Shown here one piece after another: positions 7,982 to 15,656 of a DNA stretch of 39,688 nt. Made by a program: the position numbers and the translations under genes. The notes under the pieces are model-generated. The model saw nothing but the letters and a program-made list of their open reading frames with translations, was not told the origin of the DNA and did no database searches. This DNA comes from Betaproteobacteria bacterium (GTDB taxonomy: Bacteria; Pseudomonadota; Gammaproteobacteria; Burkholderiales; SG8-39), in the NCBI GenBank assembly GCA_947479645.1, contig CANKAJ010000033.1, forward strand, positions 1 to 39,688. Direction: 5' to 3'. Every line of letters begins with the position of its first letter. Position 1 is the stretch's first letter.

Positions 7982-8011
7982 TTGTATTTGCTCCCATTTT
8001 GGGAGTAATAT
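7982..8011 (+). promoter_or_regulatory. higBA promoter with spacer operator
   Basis: TTGTAT (7982-7987), 18 bp, TAATAT (8006-8011). A perfect inverted repeat CTCCCA-TTT-TGGGAG (7991-8005) fills the spacer and is the likely HigA operator. The start codon at 8018 is only 6 nt after the -10 box, so transcription would begin at or next to the ATG. Confidence 0.65.
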
Positions 8012-8017
8012 GCGTGC

Positions 8018-8326
8018 ATGAGGGTAATCGCCAAGCGAAGTCTGCAGTCATTCTGGGAGCGAGCCGGGTGTCGCGATGCCAGGGCGCCGCTGGAAAGCTG
8101 GCACGCGGAAGCAGTTCGCGGAATCTGGACATCGCCTCATTCGATCAAGGCGCAATTTGCGAGCGCAAGTATCGTGTGCCGGAATCGAGTCATGTTCAAT
8201 ATCGGCGGCAACAAATACCGCCTGGTAGTGGAAATGCAGTACCGTGCAGGCATTGCGTGGGTGAAATTCGTGGGCACCCATGCCGAGTATGACCGTATCA
8301 ACGTGGAGACCGTCAATGACTATTAA
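8018..8326 (+). CDS. higB: HigB-type mRNA interferase toxin
   Basis: RelE-superfamily toxin of the HigB family, 102 aa, which in characterised members cleaves ribosome-bound mRNA. Seen: MRVIAKRSLQSFWE at the N-terminus, IKAQFASASIV, the core RVMFNIGGNKYRLVV and the conserved VKFVGTHAEYDRI near the C-terminus; all family blocks are in order. Toxin precedes antitoxin, as usual for hig loci. No Shine-Dalgarno precedes the ATG, and the nearby -10 box suggests a leaderless message. The antitoxin gene starts inside it (11-nt overlap). Confidence 0.92.
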   Translation: MRVIAKRSLQSFWERAGCRDARAPLESWHAEAVRGIWTSPHSIKAQFASASIVCRNRVMFNIGGNKYRLVVEMQYRAGIAWVKFVGTHAEYDRINVETVNDY

Positions 8327-8675
8327 GCCGATTCGCAACGAAAGAGACCTGCGTGCCGCATTCAAGCGGCTGGAGGTGATTTTTCAGGCTGCCGCGGGAA
8401 CACCGGGGGCTGACGAAATGGAAGTGCTGGCGACGCTGATCGAGGCTTATGAGAACAAGCACCATCCCATCAGCCCGCCCGACCCCGTGGATGCGATCAA
8501 ATTTCGCATGGAGCAGCAAGGCTTGTCACCGGCAGATTTGCAGCCGTTCATAGGCGCGAGCGGGCGCGTGTCGGAGGTGCTTGGCCGTAAACGCCCGTTG
8601 AGTCTGCGTATGGTGAAGCGTTTGCATGATGGTCTGCACATCCCCTACGAGAGTCTGCTGGCCGGGGTGCGTTGA
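8316..8675 (+). CDS. higA: HigA-type antitoxin with HTH domain
   Basis: Antitoxin partner of HigB, 119 aa. Seen: an N-terminal helical region (RDLRAAFKRLEVIFQAA), the segment HHPISPPDPVDAIKFRMEQQ, and a C-terminal lambda-repressor-like helix-turn-helix: GLSPADLQPFIGASGRVSEV, then GRKRPLSLRMVKRLHDGL. ATG 8316 lies within the end of higB and is in the position expected for coupling. It likely binds the CTCCCATTTTGGGAG palindrome in the promoter to repress the operon. Confidence 0.9.
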   Translation: MTIKPIRNERDLRAAFKRLEVIFQAAAGTPGADEMEVLATLIEAYENKHHPISPPDPVDAIKFRMEQQGLSPADLQPFIGASGRVSEVLGRKRPLSLRMVKRLHDGLHIPYESLLAGVR

Positions 8676-8688
8676 CAGTTGAGGAGAA

Positions 8689-8708
8689 CAAGGGGGCGCA
8701 CCCCCTTG
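8689..8708. terminator. hairpin between higA and the VWA gene
   Basis: Perfect 8-bp stem CAAGGGGG/CCCCCTTG with a CGCA loop in the gap between converging transcripts. It lacks a strong T tract on the plus strand; on the minus strand TTCTCCTC follows, so it may serve the batA-like operon better. Confidence 0.5.
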
Positions 8709-8775
8709 CATATCTCGCACTTCAGAGAAAACACCATGAATGCTTTCTCCGTATTTGAGACTTGTCAGTCTTTCC

Positions 8776-9897
8776 CTACAGAATCCGGTTCGACCCCAGC
8801 ATCGACATGAGCGCCCCCAGCAACGCCAGCAGGGCGCCCAGCGCCACGAAGGCGGCGGTGATTTCGATGGTGCGTCCCTTGCCGAGGGACAGCCTGGCAC
8901 TGAGCTGCTGATAGATTTTTTTCAGGTCTTCGGCGTTGCCGGCGCGATAGTACTCGCCGTGGGTCATGGTGGCCACCTTCTTCAGCGTCTCTTCATCCAG
9001 GCGCACCCGCATCGACCAGCCGTCGGCGGTGAGCGTGATGCCCTCTTTGGTGCCGACACCGACGGTGTAGACGCGCACGCCGCGTTCGGCGGCCAGCTTC
9101 GCCGCGTCCAGCAGTTCCGGCCCGGTGTTGCTCTGGCCATCGGAGAGCAGCACGATGGCGGTGCTGCTGTTGGAGCCAGGCGGCACCGGTTTGAAGTTGT
9201 CGATCTCGGTCTGGCGTGCCGAGTCGCGCGTCCAGGCGGTCGTTGTCGAATTGCGGCCGGTGATGATCTTCTCGGCGTCGATGCCGGATTCGGGCAGCAG
9301 CGTGATCAGCGAGATGACCAGACCGCTGCCCAGCGCGGTGCCGGGCTGCAACTGTACACGCTCGATGGCCTTGTTGATGTCGTCGCGGTTGTCGGTGGGG
9401 GATTGCACGACGGAGGCCGTTGCCGAGATCGACACGATGCCGATGCGCACCAGGCCGGGTTGGTTGGCGACAAAGGCCTTGGCGGCATTCTGCGCTGCGA
9501 CCAGGCGGTTGGGCTTGATGTCGGTGGCACGCATGCTGCCCGAGGTGTCCATGGCCAGCATGATGGCGTCCAGTCGTGACGGCAGCATGATGATGGCCTG
9601 CGGGCGTGCCACGGCAACGATCATGGCGGTGATGCCCAGCAGCATCAGGATGGCCGGGGCATGCCGTCGCAGCGCGGTCACGATGCCCGGTTTGCCGGAG
9701 AGTACGGATGCGGCCGAATTCAACGAATCAACTGCGGCCGGATCAACCGCGTTCGTTGCGGCCAGACTGGCGTAGCGTCGTGACGCTTCGCTGCGGCGTG
9801 ACAGCAGGCGCAGATAGAACGTGACCAGCACCGGCACGATCAGCAGCAGGCCCAGCATCAGCGGCCACAGGAAGGTGAATGCGCGCGCGGCAATCAT
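8776..9897 (-). CDS. VWA-domain membrane protein (BatA-like) 1
   Basis: Membrane-anchored von Willebrand factor A protein of the BatA type, 373 aa, last gene of the trypsin-MoxR-DUF58-VWA operon. Seen: two N-terminal membrane segments (about residues 8-30 and 80-97), a VWA domain with a complete metal site DTSGS (Asp117, Ser119, Ser121), Thr187 in GTALGSG and Asp253 in LLSDGQ, and a C-terminal membrane helix (about 347-368). The family is thought to act with MoxR ATPases in assembly or stress-related membrane functions; the exact role is unknown. It starts 17 nt after the DUF58 gene ends. A divergent paralog lies at 13202. Confidence 0.88.
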   Translation of the reverse strand: MIAARAFTFLWPLMLGLLLIVPVLVTFYLRLLSRRSEASRRYASLAATNAVDPAAVDSLNSAASVLSGKPGIVTALRRHAPAILMLLGITAMIVAVARPQAIIMLPSRLDAIMLAMDTSGSMRATDIKPNRLVAAQNAAKAFVANQPGLVRIGIVSISATASVVQSPTDNRDDINKAIERVQLQPGTALGSGLVISLITLLPESGIDAEKIITGRNSTTTAWTRDSARQTEIDNFKPVPPGSNSSTAIVLLSDGQSNTGPELLDAAKLAAERGVRVYTVGVGTKEGITLTADGWSMRVRLDEETLKKVATMTHGEYYRAGNAEDLKKIYQQLSARLSLGKGRTIEITAAFVALGALLALLGALMSMLGSNRIL

Positions 9898-9914
9898 GTG
9901 CTGGCCTGTCCCGA

Positions 9915-10961
9915 TCAGCTTACGATGGGCTTGCGCAGATTGCCGCCGCCTGCGGCGAGCTGGCTGCGGCGCTTGCGCAGGCCGGTGAAGCGCAGCAGCG
10001 CTTCACCCAGCTGGTCATCGGTGGCCAGTTCCAGGCAATCGACGCCGGCAGCGGCGAGTCCGTCGCGCAGTTCCGTCTCGCGCAGTTCGGCGGCCTGCAT
10101 GAAGCGCCGGCGAAAGCCTCCATCGTGCGTGTCCACGAACAATTGCTCGCCGGTCTCGGCGTCCTGCATCATGACCAGCCCGAGGTCGGGCAACTCGACT
10201 TCGAGCGGATCGTAGAGCCGCACCGCGACCACTTCGTGCTTGCGCGCGAGCAGCGTCAGCGCGCGGCCCCAGCCCGGTTTGCTGATGAAATCGGACACCA
10301 CGAAGATGATGGAGCGGCGGCCGATGATGTGCTGCGCGCGGGCCAGCAGCACGCCCAGATCGGTTTCCTGTCCTGGTTCAGGTGCTGCCTGCTCAGCCTG
10401 CATGCGCAGCATGCGATCCAGAATGTGCAGCACCTGGCGCCGGCCGCCGCGCGCCGGAATCACGAGGTCAGCACCTGTTTCGGTCTTGCCGTTGTACAGG
10501 ATGGCGCCGACGCGATTGCCGTGGCGCGTCAGCATGCGTCCCAGCACGGCGACCAGTTCCGAGGACATCTCGCGCTTGCGCACCTGCTCGGAGCCAAAGT
10601 CCACCGAACCGGACAGATCGAGCAGAAACCAGGCGAACACTTCGCGATCCTCATGGAATTCGCGTACATGTGGCGTTTCCATGCGCGCGGTGACGTTCCA
10701 GTCGATGTAGCGCACGTCGTCATGCGCCTGGTACTCGCGCAAGTCGGACAGGTCCAGGCCGAAGCCGCGCAGCAGCGTGCGGTAGTCGCCCTGAAGCAGG
10801 CCGTCGAGGCGACGGATCACCGTCCACTCCATGCGCCGCAGCAGCGACTCCGGATCGACGCGGCGCAGCGGTGCAACCGCAGCGTGCGCAGTCGTCGCGT
10901 GGTCCGGCGGCGCCGTGTCGCGCGCCCTGCGCCAGCTACGCTTCAGCAGCGACGTGAACAT
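9915..10961 (-). CDS. DUF58 domain protein
   Basis: Cytoplasmic DUF58/VWA-like protein, 348 aa, the usual neighbour of MoxR ATPases. Seen: the family block RYIDWNVTAR (residues 84-93), followed by a VWA-like core with DLSGS (Asp115, Ser117, Ser119) and later IIFVVSDFI. The start at 10961 overlaps the end of the moxR gene by 26 nt, so translation is probably coupled. It may link the ATPase to the membrane VWA protein encoded next, by analogy with other MoxR-VWA systems; no direct function can be read from the sequence. Confidence 0.88.
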   Translation of the reverse strand: MFTSLLKRSWRRARDTAPPDHATTAHAAVAPLRRVDPESLLRRMEWTVIRRLDGLLQGDYRTLLRGFGLDLSDLREYQAHDDVRYIDWNVTARMETPHVREFHEDREVFAWFLLDLSGSVDFGSEQVRKREMSSELVAVLGRMLTRHGNRVGAILYNGKTETGADLVIPARGGRRQVLHILDRMLRMQAEQAAPEPGQETDLGVLLARAQHIIGRRSIIFVVSDFISKPGWGRALTLLARKHEVVAVRLYDPLEVELPDLGLVMMQDAETGEQLFVDTHDGGFRRRFMQAAELRETELRDGLAAAGVDCLELATDDQLGEALLRFTGLRKRRSQLAAGGGNLRKPIVS

Positions 10962-11952
10962 GGGCGGCCAGCGGTTTTTCCGGTGCGGCGACGGCCTGCA
11001 TGATGCGCATCACGATTTCATCCGGCGTCTGCGAATCCGACAGCGCGGCATACGACAGCACCAGGCGGTGGCGCAGCACATCGGGGGCGAGGTCGGTTAC
11101 ATCTTCCGGGAGCACGTAACTGCGCCCGCGCAGGAAGGCCAGCGCGCGCGCGCCCTCGATGAGGTTGATGGTGGCGCGCGGACTGGCGCCGAAGGTGATG
11201 TAAGGCACGAGGTCGGCCAGACCGTAGCGATCCGGATTGCGCGTGGCGGACACCAGCCGCACGGCATACTGAATCAGCATGGGATCGACATAGGTCTTGC
11301 GGCACTCCAGTTGCAGCGCGCTCAACTGCTCGGTGGTGGCCACCGCAGCCACGGCCGTGGCCGGACCGGTGACGCGTTCGACGATGACGAATTCTTCTTC
11401 CTCGCTCGGATAGCCGATGAGGATCTTCATCATGAAGCGATCGATCTGCGCCTCCGGCAACGGATAGGTGCCTTCGGTCTCGATGGGATTCTGCGTCGCC
11501 ATCACCAGAAACGGCGTGGGCACCTTGTGCGTCTCGCCGGCGATGGTGACCTGGCGCTCCTGCATGACTTCCAGCAGCGCGCTCTGCACCTTGGCGGGGG
11601 CGCGGTTGATCTCGTCGGCGAGCAGCAGGTTGGTGAACACCGGCCCCAGGCTGGTGCTGAACTCGCCCGATTTCTGGTTGTACATGCGCGTGCCGACCAG
11701 GTCGGCGGGCAGCAGGTCAGGGGTGAACTGGATGCGCTTGAACGAGCCGCGCAGGGTTTGCGCCAGCGTCTTCACCGTGAGCGTCTTGGCCAGGCCGGGC
11801 ACGCCTTCCACCAGCAGATGGCCTTGCGCCAGCATGGCCACCAGCACGCGCTCGAGGAAGTGGTCCTGCCCGACCACGACGCGCTTGACTTCGTAGAGAA
11901 CATTTTCCATCAGCGAGGCAATGTCGCTGCGGTCCACTGGTCTGTCGTTCAT
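10936..11952 (-). CDS. moxR: MoxR-family AAA+ ATPase
   Basis: AAA+ ATPase with presumed chaperone activity on VWA-domain partners, 338 aa. Seen: Walker A GVPGLAKT (50-57), Walker B LLADEIN near residue 115, sensor I ATQNP with the MoxR-typical IETEGTYPLPEAQIDRF, and a C-terminal lid with PRATINLIEGARA. The start at 11952 (MNDRPVDRSD) is chosen because the domain opens soon after and GGAG lies upstream; an upstream extension to 12108 has no family resemblance. The trypsin-like protease gene ends 73 nt before it and DUF58 overlaps its end, giving a four-gene operon. Confidence 0.93.
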   Translation of the reverse strand: MNDRPVDRSDIASLMENVLYEVKRVVVGQDHFLERVLVAMLAQGHLLVEGVPGLAKTLTVKTLAQTLRGSFKRIQFTPDLLPADLVGTRMYNQKSGEFSTSLGPVFTNLLLADEINRAPAKVQSALLEVMQERQVTIAGETHKVPTPFLVMATQNPIETEGTYPLPEAQIDRFMMKILIGYPSEEEEFVIVERVTGPATAVAAVATTEQLSALQLECRKTYVDPMLIQYAVRLVSATRNPDRYGLADLVPYITFGASPRATINLIEGARALAFLRGRSYVLPEDVTDLAPDVLRHRLVLSYAALSDSQTPDEIVMRIMQAVAAPEKPLAAHVHVAAEA

Positions 11953-12025
11953 GGCGGGGCTTTCTCCGGTTGTGTCTGGGCTGTGAACAATGAGGAAGGG
12001 TTTGTCGCGTGATTCAAAATGAAAG

Positions 12026-12964
12026 TCAGAATGGGGATATGCCGACCATGTTGCCGGCGACGGCAATGGTGGCGGCAAAGCCGATGCCGATGAAAGTACG
12101 GGTTTCATTCGGGTTATAGATGGCGGTGACGATGCCCACCACCTCGCCGTCCATGGTCACCAGCGGTCCCCCGGAATTGCCCGGATTGGCGGCGGCGTCG
12201 AACTGGATGAGTTGCGTCAGCACATGCTTGCCGTCGGGGGCGCGGAATTCGCGGTTGAGGCCGGACACCACGCCGGCCGACACTGAAGGGCCGATGCCGA
12301 AGGGAAAGCCCACCGCGACGACTTCATCGCCGGGCTTGAGGCTGGCCGAGGAGCCGATGGTGGCCGCCGGCAGGTCATCCGGAATGATTCGCGCGCGCAG
12401 CACGGCAAGATCGTTTTCCGGATGCGTGCTGATCAGATCCGCCTCGGATTCCAGTCCGTCGAAGAAGGTGATGACGACGCGCTTCATGCCGTTGACCACG
12501 TGCAGATTGGTGAGGATGACGCCCTTGTCGACGATGACCACGCCGGAGCCGACACCGGCCGGCTTCAATTCGACCTTGGGCCGGCGCGGATCCATCGGAC
12601 CCATCGGGTCATCGCTGTAACCGTGCACGCGCACCACCGATTGCCGCACCGATTCGGCGGCGCGGGCGGCTCTGGATTGCAGCGACTTGGTTTCCAGCGT
12701 GTGGATCACTGCGGCGTCGATGTCCTCCTGCGCGATTTCCTGCGGCGGTTCCTGCATGGCCTGGAATGCCAGCATAGGCAGCAGTGCCAACAGCATGCCG
12801 GCGAAGGCAAGTACGGCGCGCGGGTGCCGCCCGATGATTGCGCGAACGCGCGCCCTTGCCGACAGCCTTGCCACGGGCGCTGCCGGCACGGCGCCTGCTG
12901 TCGCGGCCGCGGGACGGCGCGATGGGGATCGCACGGTGCTGCTGTAGAGGGCGGGTTTTTTCAT
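12026..12964 (-). CDS. membrane-anchored trypsin-like serine protease (S1C, no PDZ)
   Basis: DegP/HtrA-like serine protease, 312 aa, first gene of the MoxR operon. Seen: a basic, Ala/Pro-rich cytoplasmic N-terminus, one membrane helix (about 50-69) and a periplasmic trypsin domain with triad His155 (LTNLHVV), Asp185 (ENDLAVL) and Ser264 (NPGNSGGP). The protein ends about 48 residues after the catalytic Ser with no PDZ domain, unlike DegP/DegS. ATG 12964 (MKKPALY) is chosen as the start directly before the basic tail; the frame is open much further upstream without family resemblance. It lies 237 bp from the divergent VWA gene, so both probably share a control region. Confidence 0.88.
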   Translation of the reverse strand: MKKPALYSSTVRSPSRRPAAATAGAVPAAPVARLSARARVRAIIGRHPRAVLAFAGMLLALLPMLAFQAMQEPPQEIAQEDIDAAVIHTLETKSLQSRAARAAESVRQSVVRVHGYSDDPMGPMDPRRPKVELKPAGVGSGVVIVDKGVILTNLHVVNGMKRVVITFFDGLESEADLISTHPENDLAVLRARIIPDDLPAATIGSSASLKPGDEVVAVGFPFGIGPSVSAGVVSGLNREFRAPDGKHVLTQLIQFDAAANPGNSGGPLVTMDGEVVGIVTAIYNPNETRTFIGIGFAATIAVAGNMVGISPF

Positions 12965-13201
12965 GGATAGTTTGTCGCACGACTGAACCAGGACTGCCCG
13001 AAGCAACCCGGAAGGTAACATGCCTTGCCGCGTCAGGGCAGGCATGCCCAAAATGAGTGCGGATGTCACAATGCTAAAGTACGGCTCCGGGCACGCAATG
13101 TTGTACGAATTGCTGTATGTCCGGCCGTTGTATCCCGATAATGCGCAGTAACTCTTCATGACAACGGACTGGCGCGAAGCGCGGTCCGGCAAGGAGATGC
13201 G

Positions 13202-14263
13202 ATGCGGTTCCTGTGGCCTGAACTGCTCTGGCTGTTGCTGCTGGTACCGGCGCTGGTCGCCGTGTATTTGCATGTGCTTGCGCGCAAGAAAAAGGCGGCC
13301 GTGCGTTACCCCAGTCTGCTGCTGGTCAGGCAGGCCATGGGGCCCGGCCAGAAATGGCGGCGGCATGTGCCGCCCGCGCTGTTTCTGGCGGCAATGACCA
13401 TTGCCATCCTGGCCATGGCGCGCCCCAGTGCCACGGTGACGCTACCCTCGGAATACATGACGCTGATCATGGCCATGGATGTGTCGCGCAGCATGCAGGC
13501 CACGGACGTGGCGCCCAACCGCATTATTTCCGCGCAGGTGGCGGCCAAGTCGTTTGTTTCGGCGCTGCCAAGCAACGTGCGTGTGGGCATCGTCGCGTTC
13601 GCCGCATCGGCCTCCATCGTCCAGACCGTGACCGACAATCAGGAAGAACTGGTCACCGCCATCGATCGCTTTCAGTTGCAACGCGGCACCGCGACCGGGA
13701 GCGGCCTGATCCTGGCACTGGCGCAACTGATGCCGGACTCCGGCATTGATCTTGACCTGACGGTCAATGCCAATCCCTGGTCGAGTTACTACGGTGGTGC
13801 GTCGATCGATCGCACCCGCAAAACGGCGAAGACGCCGCAGAAAGCATTCACGCCGGTGGCACCCGGCTCCTACACCGGTGGTGGAATCGTGCTCTTGAGC
13901 GATGGCCGGCGCACCACCGGGCCGGACCCGCTGGAAGCCGCGCGCATGGCCGCCGATCGCGGCGTGCGGGTGTTTACCGTCGGCTTCGGTTCCAAGAACG
14001 GCGCCACCACCGGCATGCCGGGCCTGTCCTACTACACCATGCTGGATGAAGATACGCTGAAGGGTATTGCGTCGCTGACCGGCGGCGAATACTTTCATGC
14101 CGGCACCGCCGAAGACCTGAAAAAGGTGTATGCCTCGCTGAGCGCCAAGTTCTCCATGGAGGCGCGGGAAACCGAGGTCAGCGCGCTGTTCAGCATTGCG
14201 GCGGCGCTGCTGGTGATCGCGGCGGCGGTGTTGTCCCTGCTGTGGTTCCGGCAGCGGGTCTAG
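13202..14263 (+). CDS. VWA-domain membrane protein (BatA-like) 2
   Basis: Second BatA-type protein, 353 aa, transcribed away from the protease-MoxR operon. Seen: N-terminal helices (about 5-25 and 58-73), a VWA domain with metal site DVSRS (Asp93, Ser95, Ser97), GTATGSG and LLSDGRR, and a C-terminal helix (about 325-348). A Tyr/Gly/Ser-rich insertion (about 190-230) differs from the paralog. AAGGAG lies 5 nt before the ATG. Shared blocks with the 8776-9897 protein (RPS/RPQ, ATDVAPNR/ATDIKPNR, GEYFHAGTAEDLKKVY/GEYYRAGNAEDLKKIY) show direct paralogy. It likely shares the MoxR/DUF58 partners encoded on the other strand. Confidence 0.88.
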   Translation: MRFLWPELLWLLLLVPALVAVYLHVLARKKKAAVRYPSLLLVRQAMGPGQKWRRHVPPALFLAAMTIAILAMARPSATVTLPSEYMTLIMAMDVSRSMQATDVAPNRIISAQVAAKSFVSALPSNVRVGIVAFAASASIVQTVTDNQEELVTAIDRFQLQRGTATGSGLILALAQLMPDSGIDLDLTVNANPWSSYYGGASIDRTRKTAKTPQKAFTPVAPGSYTGGGIVLLSDGRRTTGPDPLEAARMAADRGVRVFTVGFGSKNGATTGMPGLSYYTMLDEDTLKGIASLTGGEYFHAGTAEDLKKVYASLSAKFSMEARETEVSALFSIAAALLVIAAAVLSLLWFRQRV

Positions 14264-14398
14264 TTCGGGCAGGTGCATTCCGGGGCGCAATGCTGGGGGG
14301 CTTCACGATCACGCAATGAACGGCGAGCACGCCCAAGTGTGCTCCGGATCGATACTCACTTCGCCGCTAAAAAATCAGTTCGACTCTTTCAGTGTTCC

Positions 14399-14449
14399 TT
14401 ATCATCCTTGTATATTAAAAGGAGACCTTTTAATATACAAGGATGATAA
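14399..14449. repeat. 51-bp perfect palindrome over the ATPase start codon
   Basis: Arms of 24 bp (14399-14422 and 14426-14449) match perfectly around a 3-nt AGA centre. The right arm contains the ATG (14443) of the following ATPase gene. AAGGAG (14419-14424) lies at the apex, so a folded transcript would present the ribosome-site-like sequence in the loop. The palindrome is AT-rich against GC-rich surroundings. It could be an operator, a translational control hairpin or a mobile-element end. Confidence 0.85.
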
Positions 14450-15603
14450 AACGTGATCTGATGCCCGCGCTTCAAGTGTCGCTGCGGCAATTTCCGGTGG
14501 TTGCGCTGGTTGGCCCGCGCCAGGTGGGCAAGACCACGCTTGCCCGTGCCCTGGCGGGCAAATCAGGGCAGGCCGTTTATCTCGACATGGAGCGGCCATC
14601 AGACGTGGCCAGGTTATCGGACGCGGAGTCATACCTGGAGCCGCTCGCGGACCGTCTGGTGATTCTCGACGAAGTCCAGCGCCGCCCTGATCTGTTTCCA
14701 CTGCTGCGCAGTCTGGTGGACGCCAAGCGTAAAAACGGCCGCTTTCTGCTGCTCGGTTCGGCATCGCCTGATCTGTCGCGTCAGGCGGCGGAAAGTCTTG
14801 CCGGTCGCATCGTCTACCATGAGCTTTCCCCGTTCACGATGAGCGAGGCAGCTGCATCTACGCCAGACAAGCTGGCCCAGCTATGGCATCGCGGCGGCTT
14901 TCCTGGCAGCTTTCTCGCGCCCTCCAACGCGCGTGCGATGGCCTGGCGAGAAGCCTTCATTGACACCCACCTGCAGCGCGACCTGCCCGCACTGGGTGTG
15001 CGCATTCCCGCGACAGCCCTGCGCCGGTTCTGGGCGATGCTCGCCCACTATCATGGCCAATTGTGGAATGCCTCGAAAATCGCCGGCAGCCTGGGGGTGA
15101 GCGCACCCACCGCCAAGCACTACCTCGATACGCTTGAAGACACCTTCATGCTGCGCCAACTGCCGCCATTCGCAGCCAACCTCAAAAAGCGGCTGGTGAA
15201 AAGTCCGAAGATTTATCTGCGCGACAGCGGCCTCTTGCACGCCCTTTTGCGGATTGGCTCGCATGACGATCTGCTCAGCCACCCGGTGGCGGGCGCCTCA
15301 TGGGAGGGCTGGGTGATCGAGCAGGCGCTCGCTCTCTGCGGCACCGACACGGGGGCGAGTTTTTTCCGTACCGCCGCCGGCGCAGAGATTGACCTTGTGC
15401 TGGAGCGGCCACGCGGCAGACGACTCGCGCTGGAAATCAAACGCACATCGGCGCCCCTGCCTTCAAAAGGGTTCTGGTCCGGCATTACCGATATCAAACC
15501 TCATGCCGCTTATGTGGTCTATCCGGGCAAGGAGCGTTATCCGCTCGGGCCTGGGGTTGAAGCCTTGCCGGTGGCGCTGCTGGGCAAGGTTTTGCGCGGA
15601 TAA
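14443..15603 (+). CDS. AAA_14 / DUF4143 ATPase
   Basis: Standalone P-loop ATPase with C-terminal DUF4143, 386 aa. Seen: Walker A GPRQVGKT (24-31), Walker B RLVILDEVQ (71-79), an arginine-rich LLLGSASPDLSRQ sensor region, then a winged-helix-like segment (NASKIAGSLGVSAPTAKHYL) and a C-terminal nuclease-like fold with GAEIDLVLE and LALEIKRT, the E-x-K pattern of DUF4143. The family is common as lone, horizontally spreading genes of unknown role. The start codon is inside the 51-bp palindrome; Met7 at 14461 is an alternative just outside it. Neighbours are unrelated, supporting a recent arrival. Confidence 0.88.
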   Translation: MIKRDLMPALQVSLRQFPVVALVGPRQVGKTTLARALAGKSGQAVYLDMERPSDVARLSDAESYLEPLADRLVILDEVQRRPDLFPLLRSLVDAKRKNGRFLLLGSASPDLSRQAAESLAGRIVYHELSPFTMSEAAASTPDKLAQLWHRGGFPGSFLAPSNARAMAWREAFIDTHLQRDLPALGVRIPATALRRFWAMLAHYHGQLWNASKIAGSLGVSAPTAKHYLDTLEDTFMLRQLPPFAANLKKRLVKSPKIYLRDSGLLHALLRIGSHDDLLSHPVAGASWEGWVIEQALALCGTDTGASFFRTAAGAEIDLVLERPRGRRLALEIKRTSAPLPSKGFWSGITDIKPHAAYVVYPGKERYPLGPGVEALPVALLGKVLRG

Positions 15604-15617
15604 GCGTTATCCACGCA

Positions 15618-15634
15618 CCAGGCTTGATGCCTGG
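15618..15634. terminator. weak hairpin between convergent genes
   Basis: CCAGGC (15618-15623) pairs with GCCTGG (15629-15634), loop TTGAT, in the 53-bp gap between the ATPase and methyltransferase stop codons. No T tract follows; called mainly on position. Confidence 0.3.
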
Positions 15635-15656
15635 CTGGATGAAGCGGGTTACAGCT

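Noticed and set aside
5894-8708. Superintegron cassette array
   Set aside because: TA clusters are typical of integrons, but I found no attC-like sites between modules, no integrase, and modules lie in both orientations.
8707-8775. Small gene between higA and the VWA gene
   Set aside because: An ATG occurs at 8736, but no ribosome site or family-like protein follows; the stretch is only a terminator region.
13476-13490. Damaged metal site (DVSRS) in the second VWA protein
   Set aside because: The MIDAS pattern is Asp-x-Ser-x-Ser, which DVSRS satisfies; the Thr and Asp positions are also present.
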